A stretch of 64,000 bases of DNA from assembly GCA_903813345.2 (NCBI GenBank), contig CAIIXF020000007.1, forward strand, positions 27,126,698-27,190,697. Direction: 5' to 3'. Made by a program: the position numbers and the translations under genes. The DNA comes from Owenia fusiformis. Lineage: Eukaryota > Annelida > Polychaeta > Sabellida > Oweniidae. The notes under the pieces were generated by a model. That model saw only the letters and a program-made list of their open reading frames with translations, was not told the DNA's origin and did no database searches. Below are positions 47,870 to 60,521 of this stretch, piece after piece; positions within the stretch are counted from its first letter, which is position 1; each line of letters opens with the position of its first letter.

Positions 47870-48170
47870 TGTAGCAAATTAATGAGGGAGTCAAATCAGT
47901 AGGCCTTTTTGACCTTTTTAAGGTCAATGAATGGTTGAATCACATATCAAAGGTCAGTCGGTAAATTTGTTCTTTTTCAGACATCATTTTGTATTTAGTG
48001 ACCCATTTGATCTAAACTAGAATATATTTTGACAGTTCGAAGACCATTAAGGACAACTAAATTTCAGACCTCAAAGGTCCATATGCAGTATATGGCAAGT
48101 GATTTTAGGCGACCACCTATCATCATGAGTACTTTATGGCAATGCTCATTTTCTAAAAAAGAGGTTCTTG
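47870..48170. repeat. Degenerate AGGTCA-rich repeat
   Basis: Contains AGGCCTTTTTGACCTTTTTA, AGGTCAATGAATGG and further TGACCT/AGGTCA words in the order seen in the 40513-44338 units. It lies in the leader intron of gene B. Confidence 0.45.
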
Positions 48171-48515
48171 TTCTTCTCTTCTTCTTTTACGATAGACTTC
48201 TCGTATAAAAACAACAGGCGAATCAACTGGATCAGTCCATTTCTAAGAAATAAGGTTGGCTTTGTAAATTCCAGTTTATTGAAATCGTCTTGGAGATAAA
48301 GTTATCCGTTTACAATGACTCTGTTTACATACAGAGGGTGAATTGTTGCATTTGGAGGTTATTTCATAAGCCATACTGTGTGCTACGACTTGATGGGGAA
48401 ATCTAGATGTTAATTTTTTCCCTATTACACACAGATAGAAGATCCTGAAACTTCACCCATGAATGTAAAATTGATTTGGCAGACTAAAAATTCCTTTATG
48501 TGTGATGATCTATAC

Positions 48516-48882
48516 TACAGTAAAATTCTAAATGTTAAGAACTACCGTTGAGTTTAAGCAATCCGAAATGACTAAATTGCAGCAGTATATAAAAAATAGA
48601 AACATATGGACTTGTCCTAACTTTTGTATATTTCAGATAAATATGTAAAATGTGCAGCAAATCTGAGGCCTTTTGTAATTTGGCAATTCGGCCATGTTAA
48701 TTTTTCCGAAAATAACATGGCCGGTCACAGATATGATAGCTAAACTACAAAACAAACTAAAATATATAAAAGTTAGGACATATATGAATGTTATTATTTT
48801 TACATATTCTGTTTCAATATGGTCCTTTGATTGCTCATTTTTTAAATTCGAAGTAGTTCCAAACATTTAAAATTTTACTGTA
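48516..48882. mobile_element. MITE, complete copy, TA-flanked
   Basis: About 363 bp inside TA; ends CAGTAAAATTCTAAATGTTA and complement of TAAATGTTTGGAACTAC-type right arm. An internal inverted stretch GGCCATGTTA...TAACATGGCC is present. The frame 48633-48866 is a by-product. Confidence 0.65.
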
Positions 48883-49796
48883 TGCTACTGCTACATAAAT
48901 AGGCAACGACCTCAAAACTGTGAACCTTGGAGTAGATTCCAGGAATTTGGCCTTATATACTAAACGGTGAGCAACACCAGAAACGAGCGTACGATTTGCT
49001 AAACGATATGCGGTAGGCTTTAAACATATCAAACGTTTCTTTTACAGTTTATCAATTGCCAATAAGGGGGTTAAGAAACACATATCCCATGTTATTTCCC
49101 CATAGAGAATACTCATACTATCCATTGTTTTCAGCATAATTTTGGTCATCGGAAATTGTAAAATTAGACTTTCAATACCATTCCACTTTTGACGAAGTTT
49201 TAGACCCCTTGTTGAATAATCTTTTCATGCCATAAAAATCAGAAAAAGAAGATCTTTTTGTGTAAATAAGTTCAACATTTGAAAAAATTGTTGACATGGG
49301 GTTCATATTACTCATTTTTCGAATTATTCTATTGATATTTTCATCATCCCGGGTGTAGTTCATTTGAAAGAAAACATATTCTTGTTTAACAAAAACACAG
49401 TATTTATGGCCAGAAAGTTCTCATGGTGAGAGATATGACCGTCTAAAGTCACTTACCATACTGATACCTTGATTTATAGACAAAAAATAATGTCTAAAAT
49501 TTTTGACAAAATTTGTGTCAAAGATTCAAAATAGCAGACACTTTTATCCATAAAAATATAAGTTTTGTGTTTAAATCCAAACGTGATGCATCGATTTGCC
49601 ATAATGTTTATAATCCAGCGTAGAGGTCTATTTTTAATTATCAAAATCATATACATGATAATGATATTAGAAGACAACCCGGGAAGCGTCTGGCATATCA
49701 CAAGTTAAATATATGGCCGGGGAAGATGCATTTTATATAAACCATATCCATAGTTGTTTAGTACACATATGTTAAAGTGAAATAGTTGCGTCTTAC

Positions 49797-49928
49797 CTCT
49801 TACGCTTACGTCTTCGATATATCACTTACTTCTTGGTAACTAGCAATACGATTTATCCAACACACCAAACAATTATAATTAATCAATCATAATTAGTATT
49901 TTCGTGAAACGTAACGATTACACAAGTT
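49797..49928 (-). promoter_or_regulatory. Gene B promoter and non-coding first exon (candidate)
   Basis: Minus strand: distal word CGTTACGTTTCACGAAAA (49908-49928), GGATAAAT at 49858-49851, then leader and donor AAGAG|GTAAGACGC after 49797. It is a little shorter than in C between the distal word and the donor. The first intron would run to the acceptor at 47329 and contains a MITE (48516-48882) and a degenerate AGGTCA-rich repeat. Confidence 0.6.
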
Positions 49929-51012
49929 GTCTATTACTTTATGCAATAAACAAAGGAATTTCATGCTATTGATTACTTAAGGATTTAAGCCTTGGACTCA
50001 GTGCATTGTGTGCTGAACCAATCCACGAAGATGTTTTTTCCAAATCTTTGCATGACTTCGCAGGGGGAATGCAAACTTTAGGAAACAATATCTAAGTGGA
50101 ATGAAGCAGCCACAAGAGTCTTGGACTTAAATTCTTTTCACACATAACAAAATAGTTTCTATAAAATCACCTAAAAGATACAAATCACTAAAAGAACATA
50201 TTTTCAATGAAACTTTTTGCAAGGGTCAAGTATTCGAAAACTCAATTTCACTCTCAATCGCTTAGCAACTGTACACAACAAATACGTTATTCACTGATCA
50301 TGTTCATCTTGCTTCATCAAGCTTCGGACCTATCCTACGAACGTAGTGATTGAGCGTGGGAACCGACGATGGATCATGTTTATGCATATACAATCCAATT
50401 TGAAACGAAATGGAGGTCACAAAATGTGCATTTTTTGGAAATCGCTCGTTTTTATCAACGTCTTATATTTACATCTGTGTAGGTCTCATATTTGAGACGA
50501 TGATAAACTTTTTCGACTTGAAATCTTGATCTCAATATGGCTGCCGTTATTTATAGTGGTCAGAACACTTGGGTAGCCCAGAACAGTTGGGGCTCTACAA
50601 ACGTATTTGTCATTGTAATGGTAATAAACCCCCTTTGTCGAGACATGTGACTAGTTCAGTCAAGATTAAAGCATTGGGGTATATTTTGGTCAAATTCCAA
50701 AGCTTCAAAACACCACACATTATTGTAATTATGATTTGATGACAGAATCCAGAGTCTTAAAATGATGACATTCTCATATTCAAGAAATGCTGCGATCTGG
50801 TTAACACAGTGAATTGGAAACGCTGTGGTTGTCAAGTTGTCAGGTTCAATAAAACTAATAAATGAACTTAAGTGTCTGATTTGATTAAACAAATTACTAT
50901 ATTGTATTTATAATCACAAATCATTAATTACAAAAAATAGACAAGGTATACTAATACTACACATAAAACTGGACGGCTGATGCTGCAAAACGTGCACACT
51001 GGATACGTGGAA

Positions 51013-51330
51013 GGTTACTGGGCTTATGCTGTACGTAGACGGACGTTATGGTAGATGATACAATACACGTGAACTATCGAGAGTCTAATATCACGTTCAC
51101 CACGTGAAGATACTGGCTGGACGTGTTGGTAGACTTCTTACTCGAGTCGGTTTATACTCACATCGACGTTACTGGATAAGAGTCTATGAATGTGATAATA
51201 GTTACTTGGTTTTATGCTGTACGTAGACAGACGTTATAGTAGATAATTCATTGCACGTGAATTAACGAGAGTCTAACATCACGTTCACCACGTGAGGATA
51301 CAGGCTGGACGTGTTTGTAGACATCTCACA
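51013..51330. repeat. 188-bp direct duplication with CACGTG motifs
   Basis: TTATGCTGTACGTAGAC and TTCACCACGTGA occur twice, 188 bp apart (51024/51212 for the first word). Each unit carries two ACGTG words, one a perfect CACGTG palindrome. No reading frame. Confidence 0.65.
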
Positions 51331-52342
51331 CTAGTCCAATATTACACTGATACAACTCAGACACAGTTTATAGACGCACGAGACGATACAAGGAGACAGT
51401 CTGTGCACATACGCAGATACATTTCTCGTTGACAGCTACATACTACACCAAAACTATAAAAAATGGATAATAAACCTATCTAAGACACACGTTTCTAGAA
51501 TAAATGAAATATAATATTTTCAACTAGTTCCCTAAACTGGTACAGATAACCAATGGATGCTAAGAATAATATGCCATATAAGTGAACACCGAATACAAGA
51601 AAATTATAATTATCTTGAACAATATAACTTATCCTTGTACAATTTAGCAATTACAATAAATAAACACAAAGGACATATTGTAATGAATATATATTAAATA
51701 AATACCTCAGTATGTTTCACAAGTGTTGACCACATATTGTACAAAGTCACGCCACGTGTTATGACAAGGTAGATGACATCGACTACACGTACATGTTGAC
51801 ACTTGACTTCACAGGAAAACGCACAACAGATAAACGTGGTTCACAAATGCAAAGGTATTTATATGAGTGGACAGTGAGTGAAATAGTGAATGAAATACTA
51901 AGGAAATGGAATGATGCCAATTGATTTCTATACTTATGAATACTACCTGTAGAGCTAAGAGTATATTGAATGATAAAACTCGCGTTTGACTGAAACGCTA
52001 ACCATACTTGACAGTGGTACTAGTCTAGATATGTTTAGAAATTAGCTTGACTTTCCTTTTCGGGAAGAGAAAGAAAAGATCTATTGCATTCCTTCGAATC
52101 AAAAAGAAGAAAGATTAATTCACATATAAACTTTTGTTTTTGTCAATAGTTTTATGTTTTAGCACACGTGTAGTAGCAGGCATAACATCATCTAATGTAG
52201 GCTTAAGTCGGCTCGTTGCACAAGTGGTTGGGAAGTTTCAATTTGCCTAACAAGTACAACACGAACACGTTTTTTGAAAGATAGATTCGATTCCAAACTC
52301 TTCTCTCATAATCTAGAAATAATATCAAAACAAAATGGTAAC

Positions 52343-53736
52343 CCACCCCCCCCCCCCCCCTATCACACTAAACTAGTTCTTACCCGTTCTTGCCAGTCCT
52401 ACGAAAACGTCGTAAAACGGGATAAATCTGGCTGTGGTCGGGAAATATGTCTAAAATAATTAGCTACTTCGTTTATAAACAGTCTTCAATTCGTCCATCT
52501 CATTCGCAGTTCGTTCAGGTCGCACCACATCGGTGTGCAACGTCGTATAACGCGTCCCTTAGTCTAGAAGGTCATCATGACCTGATTACAGAACGGTATG
52601 GTCGCCGTCCAATTTTGAATCGATTCAAAAGTCTAAAATCACCTTCTCGTCTGAGAACGTTCATGAAGTTCGTAAAAAGACCTTACAAAGTTGCAGCTAC
52701 GTTCATTCCGTTCGCACACAGTTTAAAACCAGTTTTGAAGAACGCAGTTTCAAGTTGTAACCCTACTATCACACCAAACTAGTTCTCACTACGTTTTCGA
52801 AAACGGGCTCCAACTGTGTACGAACGGACTGGACTTACTAAGAACCGTTTGGGATCTATTTACAAACTTCATCGAACGTACTCGAACGGGTAGGTTCTCT
52901 AGAACTTAGACAATGCTCAAAATTTTCTCGTGGTCGTCACATTCTACAATTAGAACGAGTGACAACATACTAACGACGAGCTGGACGTACTACGAACGGA
53001 ACCGTCGTACTTCAATCCTACTAGGGACGTTTTAACAACGAGTTGAACTGTCTGAGGATGTGTTGAGAACGAGGTAGAATTAATTGCAAACGGGTTTAAA
53101 CTGATTAAGAACGTATTTAACACTGCTTATGAACGAGTTAGCAAAAATATAGCTATCACACCAAACAAGTTGCGACTACGTTCTTCAAAACTGGTTTTAA
53201 ACTGTGTGCGAACGGAATGAACGTAGCTGCAACTTTCTAAGGTCTATTTACGAACTTTATGAACGTTCTCAGACGGGAATGTGATTTTAGAATTTTGAAT
53301 CGATTCAAAATTCGATGGCGACCATACCGTTCTGTAATCAGGTCATGTTGACCTTCTAGACTAAGGGACGCGTTCTACGGCGTTGCACACCGACGTGGTG
53401 CGACCTGAACGAACTGCGAACGAGATGGACGTATTGAAGACTGTCTAAGAACGAAGAAGCTAATTATTTCAGACATATTTCCCGACCACAGCCAGATTGA
53501 GCCCGTTTTACGACGTTTTCCTAGGACTGGCAAGAACGTGTAAGAACTAGTTTGGTGTGATAGGGGGGTTAAGTGTGATAGCTATATTTTTGCTAACTCG
53601 TTCATAAGCAGTCTTAAATTCGTTCTTAAAGAGTTTAAACCCGTTTGCAATTAGTTTTACCTCGTTCTCGTTCCCGTTCCGAATTTTTCGTAGAACTGGC
53701 AAGAACGGGTAATAACTAGTTTGGTGTGTTAGGGGG
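52343..53736. mobile_element. Composite of GAACG-rich repeats
   Basis: Three pieces: 52343-52764 (a 418-bp unit, inverted), 52765-53568 (close match to all of 36872-37680) and 53569-53736 (partial, with termini resembling TTTGGTGTG). C- and G-runs mark the junctions (52355-52370, 53561-53568). Frames at 52274-52459 and 52447-52782 are translations of the repeat. Confidence 0.7.
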
Positions 53737-54740
53737 TAAGAGAGTTTCTAAAATTGTGTCCAATTGTGTTTCGGGGAAAACAGACAATTTCTCGAGAAAA
53801 AGTAATTGATTTGGACTGAGATTTTAGCAAATGAGAATATACGAACTTGTAATCTCCTACTTTGACAGAAAGATCGACATTTTCATATAAATACTAGTTT
53901 AATTCATAATTTGCGGTCAAGTAGTCTTCTTCAGATTAGTTCGATCTACACTACGGAGCTTAGATCAATTAAAAAACAATTTACCACCAGACGTTGGATA
54001 AATAAGATCTTTGAGATCAGGGTATTGTTCATCGAATGGTAACTTAGACGTCACCATAACGTATGATATGTAAGAGAAACGAGTGAAAAAATGCTTACGG
54101 TCATAGTGGGATCTTCATTAGCCGCTATTTGATTTCGCTCCGCAGCGTTTCCGCGTGAATGAGACGCTTCGTTGTACATGTAAGAGCTTTTGGGTTGGAC
54201 ACCGTGTTATTTATCAGCTTATTGTTGGCGGCCTCAAAGCGCAGTTATTTCAGACCAGCGCAGGTATAGAGAAAGATAAGTAAAATCAGCACGAGTTTGA
54301 CAGAATGTCGTACAAAGCGCGAATCCAATTAAGGTGAGTGCATTGTACTGACATTCTGTCCAACGAGTGTAGAATTTCACCATATTTCCTGATTATTTAT
54401 TCCGATTCAAACATAAAAATAAAAACATTGTTCAGAGAATTCGAGATCCATGAATTCGATGTCCATGGAATAACCAGCTGTTTTTTCTCTCGGTTTTGGA
54501 TTGATGCGGCTGCCTTGGCCGTGGATCAAATGTGTCCGAAGCATTTGCATATGAAACTTTTATTTTAAGCTCTACGTGTCGCTTATGGGTTTCAACCCAA
54601 TTTTTACTTGATAAGATGTAGAAACAAGCATAATAATGGGATTAAAACAAATTTCACGTGAGAGGGTTGCGCAGAGATGGAACACCCCACACTCAATTAT
54701 TTGCTAACAACAAATTCGATGTGACTCAACTCTTCAAACT

Positions 54741-54746
54741 TTTATT
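54741..54746 (-). promoter_or_regulatory. Poly(A) signal of gene C
   Basis: AATAAA on the minus strand 25 nt past the stop, as in A and B. Confidence 0.75.
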
Positions 54747-54770
54747 CAACATAAGATAGCCGTAGTGAAC

Positions 54771-54950
54771 TTAAGGAGTATTATCAGCGTTATCTGGTGG
54801 TGCTCCTGGGTAATAACGAGATACTTTTGGTTTCCCATAGCTTAGGATCGGGCGGAAGGACTTCGGGAGACAGAAATGCGATCTACGAATACAATCCTCG
54901 CATAAACACATCCCCTGTTTGTAGGCTACCTCAAACGGTGTCTTGTCCAA
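54771..54950 (-). CDS. Gene C coding exon 5 (C-terminus, stop)
   Basis: 180 nt, acceptor TGTTTTTAG|TTGGAC. Encodes LDKTPFEVAYKQGM, CLCEDC, FCLPKSFRPILSYGKP, SRYYPGAPPDNA and TAA at 54773-54771. Confidence 0.88.
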   Translation of the reverse strand: MDKTPFEVAYKQGMCLCEDCIRRSHFCLPKSFRPILSYGKPKVSRYYPGAPPDNADNTP

Positions 54951-57900
54951 CTAAAAACATAATAATGAATAGAGGAGTTTCTAAATGATTTTGAAATCTC
55001 GCCAATTCTCGTTTTTTCATGAGATTTTAAGAGATTTGCACATTTTACCTCTAATGACTTACTTTTCTTTCTTTTTAATAGCATATTTGAATTCAGTGAT
55101 ATGTTTCCTACAATATTAGCTTTGATTTACATATTTGTGTCATTTAAATCATTTTCCATGACATTTAAAAAAACGTGGGCCAAATCTCCATTGGTGTTAT
55201 GCTAAAATTCTTTAAAACCATGGTTTAATCGTATGACAACCAACATTTTCATGTTTAATCACAATATGTTCATTGACAGGGTCATTTAATAGTATGCCAT
55301 TCATATTTCAGACAGATTTAACTAACACTCTGATAACTTTTAGCATAGAACTCAATGGAAGGTTGGCCCAAGATGAACAAAGGTGACATCTATTATGTCA
55401 GCTTTATTCAGCTTTATTTAGCTATTTAGAAACTATACTATTGATAAAAACTCAGATATATATTATAAAACTATTTCAGACACTCTTAGTTTGAATGCAA
55501 TATTTATTTCTCTATATATAGACAGTCCCAAAAATGAGCCACTTTTTGACAAGCATTATCTCTGCAACTGATGAACAAAATTCACCGAAAATTTGTCCAA
55601 GTAGCCCAAGAGATCGTTAGCAAGGTACAAACATATGAAAAGATCAAGTTTATGTTATGTGAGTACTAAGAAATTCAAGAAAGTATGTCACAATATCCCA
55701 TACCAGAGCAACGCAATGAGAACTTATAGCGTTTGAACCAAAATATGAGAAACAACTTGACAAGTAATTTTTTAGCAATAGATTAGCCGAATTCTTTGAA
55801 ACATTACTAAAGGCCCACTATGCTTAATTTAGAAGGAAATGGATATAATGATCATTGAAACATGTTATTTACACACACCATTAAATATGATACAAAGCTT
55901 AATTTGCATTAGCACTGAACTGAGAAAAAATAACTCACGTACAAAACAGCATTATGAAGTTCAGAGATTTTTAGTGGGGCATACACATTTTTGACAAAGT
56001 GCATGTTTTCGAATAACTCTTGATTTTAAAGATGGCGACACTTGTATAAAAATGAATGAATCAACAAACAACATCGCCATCATTTATTGACATTGGTAAA
56101 AATTGATATATAAAAACTTTGACAGATCAAAACTATTTTTTATTGATGATTTATTGTAAGCTTTGCCGTGGCCTGTGTGAGTTGTTTTGAGGTCTAATGA
56201 TAGAAAAGTACTTGTCAATCCATTGGAAATACTATGACGTTCAAAAGTAAGTCTTTATTTTCAAAATTGTTGAAAATATGCATAGTGAAGCTTTAAGGCA
56301 CTTTAGGTTATCTTCTGCTAGTTCCATGAATAAGTAAGAAATTGGTCTCACATTATGTGTGTATTTTAAAATTAAAGACAGTATGTTAAAATAACCAATA
56401 TCAATGCAAAAGTCACTTCTGGATAGTTGGGATGAACGAAAAGAATTTATCAGACATCTGATGAATTGGCTCCCATCGAACGCAGTGGAGACCGACCGTG
56501 TGAAAATGATAGCTGGTACAATTAACACTATAGAGGTCTCACATCGGAGCAACTGCATTGGAATTTTTGACATGCTATTTTGAATTTCTTAGTTATCACA
56601 GAATATTTACTTCCTCTTTTTTATATTTTTACAACTTCCACATGATACTCCTAGGCTACTTTGTACAACTTTTCAGTGAATTTGATTTATCAGTTGCTGA
56701 GATAACACTTGTCAAAAGTGGCCTATTTTTGGGACACCCGATAAATCAAAAGCCCCTGACTACTATTGGTTTAGAAAATTGCAAGAGCTTTAAGAGGCAA
56801 ACGGGAAACTGATCTTATCTACAAGGTGTATCAATTTTGTCACTTTTAAACTTACTACAAAATCAATAGAACCATATTCAGTAATGTACGACGTGATGAT
56901 CCCGCGATTTCCACTATCTCATCCTTTGATATTCCCTTGCACTGTTAGTTCTAAACATATATATGGCTTATCTTTGGATTGTCTTTTCGGAGATATGATT
57001 ATTGTTTTCATTTCTGAGAATATGAAAGGATATTTGCCATGTTCGAATTCGGGTAGGACCTCAAAATCAAGGCGTCACGCGTAACAAATGATGACAATGA
57101 AACCTGCCCCAAGAGGGCTATCTTCAAAAGTAGCCTACCGATAATTATAATTTTTGGTTATAGTTTTCCCAAAATTACTCATTTTGTGGCATTACAGCAT
57201 TGTAAATACAGCAAAAAGTAGAATTTCCGCTTTTTTATTGTTACAAAAGTTATGACGTCGTTCTGAATATGGTTCATAGCCAAGGAGGATCGAAACTTTC
57301 TTGTGTTTTTTCACGTACAACGTTTTGCATCATGTGTGCATTTTCACATTAACAAGCTCAAATAATATCCTAGGAAGGTAAATAATGTGTTTTATTTATT
57401 CCAATACCTTGGTTACTGGGTCCTTAAACATCAAGGGACAACCACAGCATCTTGGATCCGCCGGATTACACATGGCCATTGTTATTTCACATTCTCTATT
57501 GAAGGAGGCAAATTTCTTACATGGATCTACGGGTTCTGGTGGTGATTCCGTTGGGGGTACATCTGAATAAAAGCATTTTGTAATATTGAAATCATTAAAA
57601 TTGCTCTCATATGTTAACATGCAACTTTTATTTCAAAGGCTTCAAAATACATTTCATTGATAATACTCAAAACGTATTGATATTAAAAGGATTTGGGGCA
57701 TTTTACCCTGCATTATTCCGCGCTGAAATGCATTCATAAATACTGATTCCATGATTCAGCACATTTATAGTTGATGTCATGCTTAACGGGGCCCATAACC
57801 TTGTTTTTTGAGCCACTCAGTAAAACTACGATTTCTCTGCATCACGATGTCCAGTTGAGATCATTCGAGTACTTATGTGTCCCTGAGACGATTTGGCAAC

Positions 57901-59918
57901 GTCTACCCAAAGTTTGCACTCTATATTGGCGTAACTTATAACTAAAATGGCTAATTGTATGGCTTATTTTGTAACCATGAGCTTTTGAAGAATACATTTA
58001 GTCATAAGTAAAATGAAAAGAACATAAGATTGAAACGGTTTGGAATGGGCAAAATGAGGTTGAAGTGAATAAAGAAGCAAAGTAATTGATTGGTTGTGTT
58101 AAAAGTAAGTTTAGCAACACAAAGTACATCCCATGTTGTTTAGTGTGTTATTTAAGTAAATTGAAAAGAACATTAGATTAAAACGGATTGGGACGGGCCA
58201 TATGAGGTGGAAGTGAATTAAGAAACAAAATGATGATCAATTTTGGATGAGAAGAAAAAATAAGGTCAAGAAGGTAAAACTCAATCTTTGACAAATGACA
58301 TTTTGTTAAAAACTTACCACACAAACTCGACAGAACATCTTCAATTCTGTTGAGTAAATTATCGAAGTTTGTCACTCTTATAAGTCCCTCATCTGTTGAT
58401 GCAATTTCCCTAAATTCCTTTGTTCCACGGGCTTGCATCTCTGGGTTATTATTCATCTTGTGATTTGGTAATTCAATGGCAAACGACGTTACACCAGATC
58501 CTGTTTTGAGATCCCGAGCGGCTTGGATAGTGGCGCCTGACTTTTCTTTTGGGTGTGTAGCACCATCGGTTAGTACAATAACGACCTTCTTTATAGGTGG
58601 TGATTTTATACCCAATGGATCTCTTACACCATGAGCTTCAGTAAGAGCCACTAATCGAGCATCGTTTAGCGCTTTGTATGTTGCTGTACCACAACGTCCT
58701 CCTACGTTAATATTTTGGTGGTTCCAATCCATTTTTGCTATAGCATCGGCTATAGCCGCGCCCGAACTGTACTCATCAAGATAGAAATTGTTGTAGGTAA
58801 ATTTGTCATAACTTATCAACCCCATCTATAATGAACCAAAGTACATAATAACGAAGCATATGTTATAAATAAGACTACGGTTCAATCCCCCTGCCCCCCC
58901 CCCCAAAAAAAAGCTGGAACACCAAGGCAAGTTTAGAAGAGAAGAGGACGACAGCCTACCCCAAGATTCAATACTGAAGCACATGCAGCTGAGCAGACAA
59001 TTAATAAAATGAAATGTTTCTGCTTGAATACTTTTATTCCGGCGATAGATTTTAACCAATAGAAATCACTTGCACTGGTAATGTCCACTTTCGCAACAAA
59101 TAAAAGCCCATTCTGATACTCATAGCACCTTCCTGTTTCACCTGTTTCTCAGGGCTGAGAAGAAATGAGATGTCATGGTTTATCATGATGATGAAAGCTA
59201 TCGTCACAAGTAAAAAATAATTCCCACCACACGTCTCCAGTTTTTGTGATTTCAGAAAATTCAATAAACGACTGTATATTTTTAACAATGTTAACGCAGC
59301 CTGTTAACTGACCTGTGTTTGAAAATCACCCTTGCCAATACAAGGGCCCAGCGCCTCTGCGAATGCTATGAGGAAATCCTGTACTTGATATTTGTTAGCT
59401 TCTTTTATACTACATGATATGTCCTGTATAATTTGAAGATCCAGAGGGCAATCCAGAGGACATCCAGCTGGTACTATTAAATCAAAAATACATCAAAATA
59501 AATTGCTCGATGGCAATTATAATTGCGTCTGATTAAAACGTGCACAGACGAAATGGCTGCAATACTTGTCTATTTACGTGATAGTTAATGTGCATTCAGA
59601 ATTTTATTTTGTTTCAGTGCAGTATTATACGTATATTCGGTGTAATTTGTACCAATGATATTGTACAGTAGTTTTTATTCAATGTACTTCGTTCTACATT
59701 TTTACTTAAATTGGCAGCAAAGAATGTGAAATGAAAAATTATTAAAATTGTTCAAATTCTTCTTTTGAACATTTGAACGACGTGTAAAATGGTAATGGGA
59801 AGTGATTAAAGTAAGTGGATTGGAATATATAAGTAACAATGAAATGTCACATTAACTTACCCTGTGCATGGATGACTGATGGAACCAAAAGAATGAGGAA
59901 TGCACAAATGGATATCAT
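54771..59918 (-). CDS. Gene C: secreted single-VWA protein with 10-Cys C-terminal region (5 coding exons, 353 aa)
   Basis: Join complement(54771..54950, 57408..57562, 58318..58825, 59313..59473, 59861..59918); 1062 nt, no internal stop, same intron phases as A and B. Signal peptide residues 1-19 (MISICAFLILLVPSVIHAQ). The mature protein begins near VPAGCPLDCPLDLQ. The VWA domain spans about residues 28-242 with MIDAS D37, S39, S41, T120 and D160. Cysteine-rich exons 4-5 cover residues 243-353 (C-x9-C-x6-C-x6-CC-x-C; C-x-C-x2-C-x6-C). It is the most compact copy and the best model for the ancestral layout. Intron 4 (54951-57407) holds a TIR element, intron 3 (57563-58317) two copies of a 148-bp repeat; introns 1 (59474-59860) and 2 (58826-59312) show nothing notable. 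An extracellular adhesion or matrix function is inferred from the VWA domain only. Confidence 0.9.
55519..56742. mobile_element. TIR element of about 1.2 kb (intron 4 of gene C)
   Basis: GTCCCAAAAATGAGCCACTT at the left pairs with the complement of AAGTGGCCTATTTTTGGGAC at the right, and continues through GACAAG/CTTGTC and TTATCTC/GAGATAA. Size and ends suit a Tc1/mariner-type element; no convincing transposase text is left. Confidence 0.6.
57408..57562 (-). CDS. Gene C coding exon 4 (first half of Cys-rich region)
   Basis: 155 nt, acceptor TTATTCAG|ATG, donor AAG|GTATTG. Encodes DVPPTESPPEPVDPC, FNREC, AMC, PRCCGC and FKDPVTK. Confidence 0.88.
58037..58230. repeat. Two copies of a 148-bp repeat in intron 3 of gene C
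   Basis: GGTTTGGAATGGGC at 58037 and GGATTGGGACGGGC at 58185 begin similar stretches with GTGAATTAAGAAACAAA-type text. Homologous to the minisatellite in gene B. Confidence 0.75.
58318..58825 (-). CDS. Gene C coding exon 3 (VWA core)
   Basis: 508 nt, acceptor TTATAG|ATGGGG, donor TGTG|GTAAGT. Encodes MGLISYDKFTYNNFYL, the MIDAS Thr, LTDG Asp, SFAIELPNHKMNN and the last helix ending SSLC. The reading frame continues past the donor for about 46 codons; that extension is intronic because the donor and the phase match A and B. Confidence 0.92.
59313..59473 (-). CDS. Gene C coding exon 2 (VWA N-terminal part)
   Basis: 161 nt, acceptor TTAATAG|TACCAG, donor ACACAG|GTCAGT. Encodes PAGCPLDCPLDLQIIQ, MIDAS DISCS, then VQDFLIAFAEALGPCIGKGD. 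It has the same length as A. Confidence 0.88.
59861..59918 (-). CDS. Gene C coding exon 1 (signal peptide)
   Basis: 58 nt, ATG at 59918-59916, donor CAGG|GTAAGT. The acceptor TTCTATTTTAG|GCTGTC lies 6 nt before the ATG, so the leader is spliced here as in A and B. Confidence 0.88.
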
Positions 59919-60418
59919 GACAGCCTAAAATAGAAGAATATTTGAATATCTCATAAAAGGACCTATGCAAAGTTCGAAAATATGTTTTTATCATTCATTT
60001 ACTATTGGCTAATGAGAGCACCTAATGAAAGGATCTAGTGCACCTTCCCCATGAACAAAAATAAATTCATCTAATCTTTTGAAATAATTGTACTGCTTTT
60101 ATTATTACAATTATATGTACACTAGTATCTTGTTGACCTATATTCAGCACTGTATTGATGAATTGGCCACTTATTAGGGCCAATATTCAATCATAAAGTG
60201 TACAGGAAGGTTTTTTGTGCCTGTCAAAATCCATTTGCATCCTACACATCCCTACATCTTATCCAAATATGTTATTAATTAATGAAACATAACAGTATAA
60301 TCTTTGGATTTACAAATTTGTATGGGATTTCATAAGTGTAAAAGTTGCTTTTTAAGCATTTTTCTATAGCCATTTTGTAGGAAAAATGATAAAAAATGTA
60401 TATTCTTTTAATTTGAAG

Positions 60419-60521
60419 TATGACCTGAATCGATTGCAAACTTTATATTTGCACATCTGATGTGATATACCATTTGTGTCATATTGTGAAATTATTTAAT
60501 TTACAATCAATTCAGGTCATA
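60419..60521. repeat. 100-bp hairpin repeat
   Basis: TATGACCTGAATCGATTGCA pairs with the complement of TACAATCAATTCAGGTCATA. It lies in the leader intron of gene C; a MITE remnant is likely. Confidence 0.6.

Larger units (their letters stand above)
49929..54697. other. Spacer between gene B promoter and gene C 3' end
   Basis: No host gene supported. It contains a duplicated CACGTG-bearing block (51013-51330) and a composite GAACG-rich repeat (52343-53736). Nothing recognised in 49929-50940, 51440-52340 or 53740-54690; the small frames there lack support. Confidence 0.6.

Noticed and set aside
58178-58317. Read-through extension of gene C exon 3 as the protein C-terminus
   Set aside because: A canonical donor at the homologous position, a conserved phase, and the following exons in all three copies show this is intron; the extension also runs into the 148-bp repeat.
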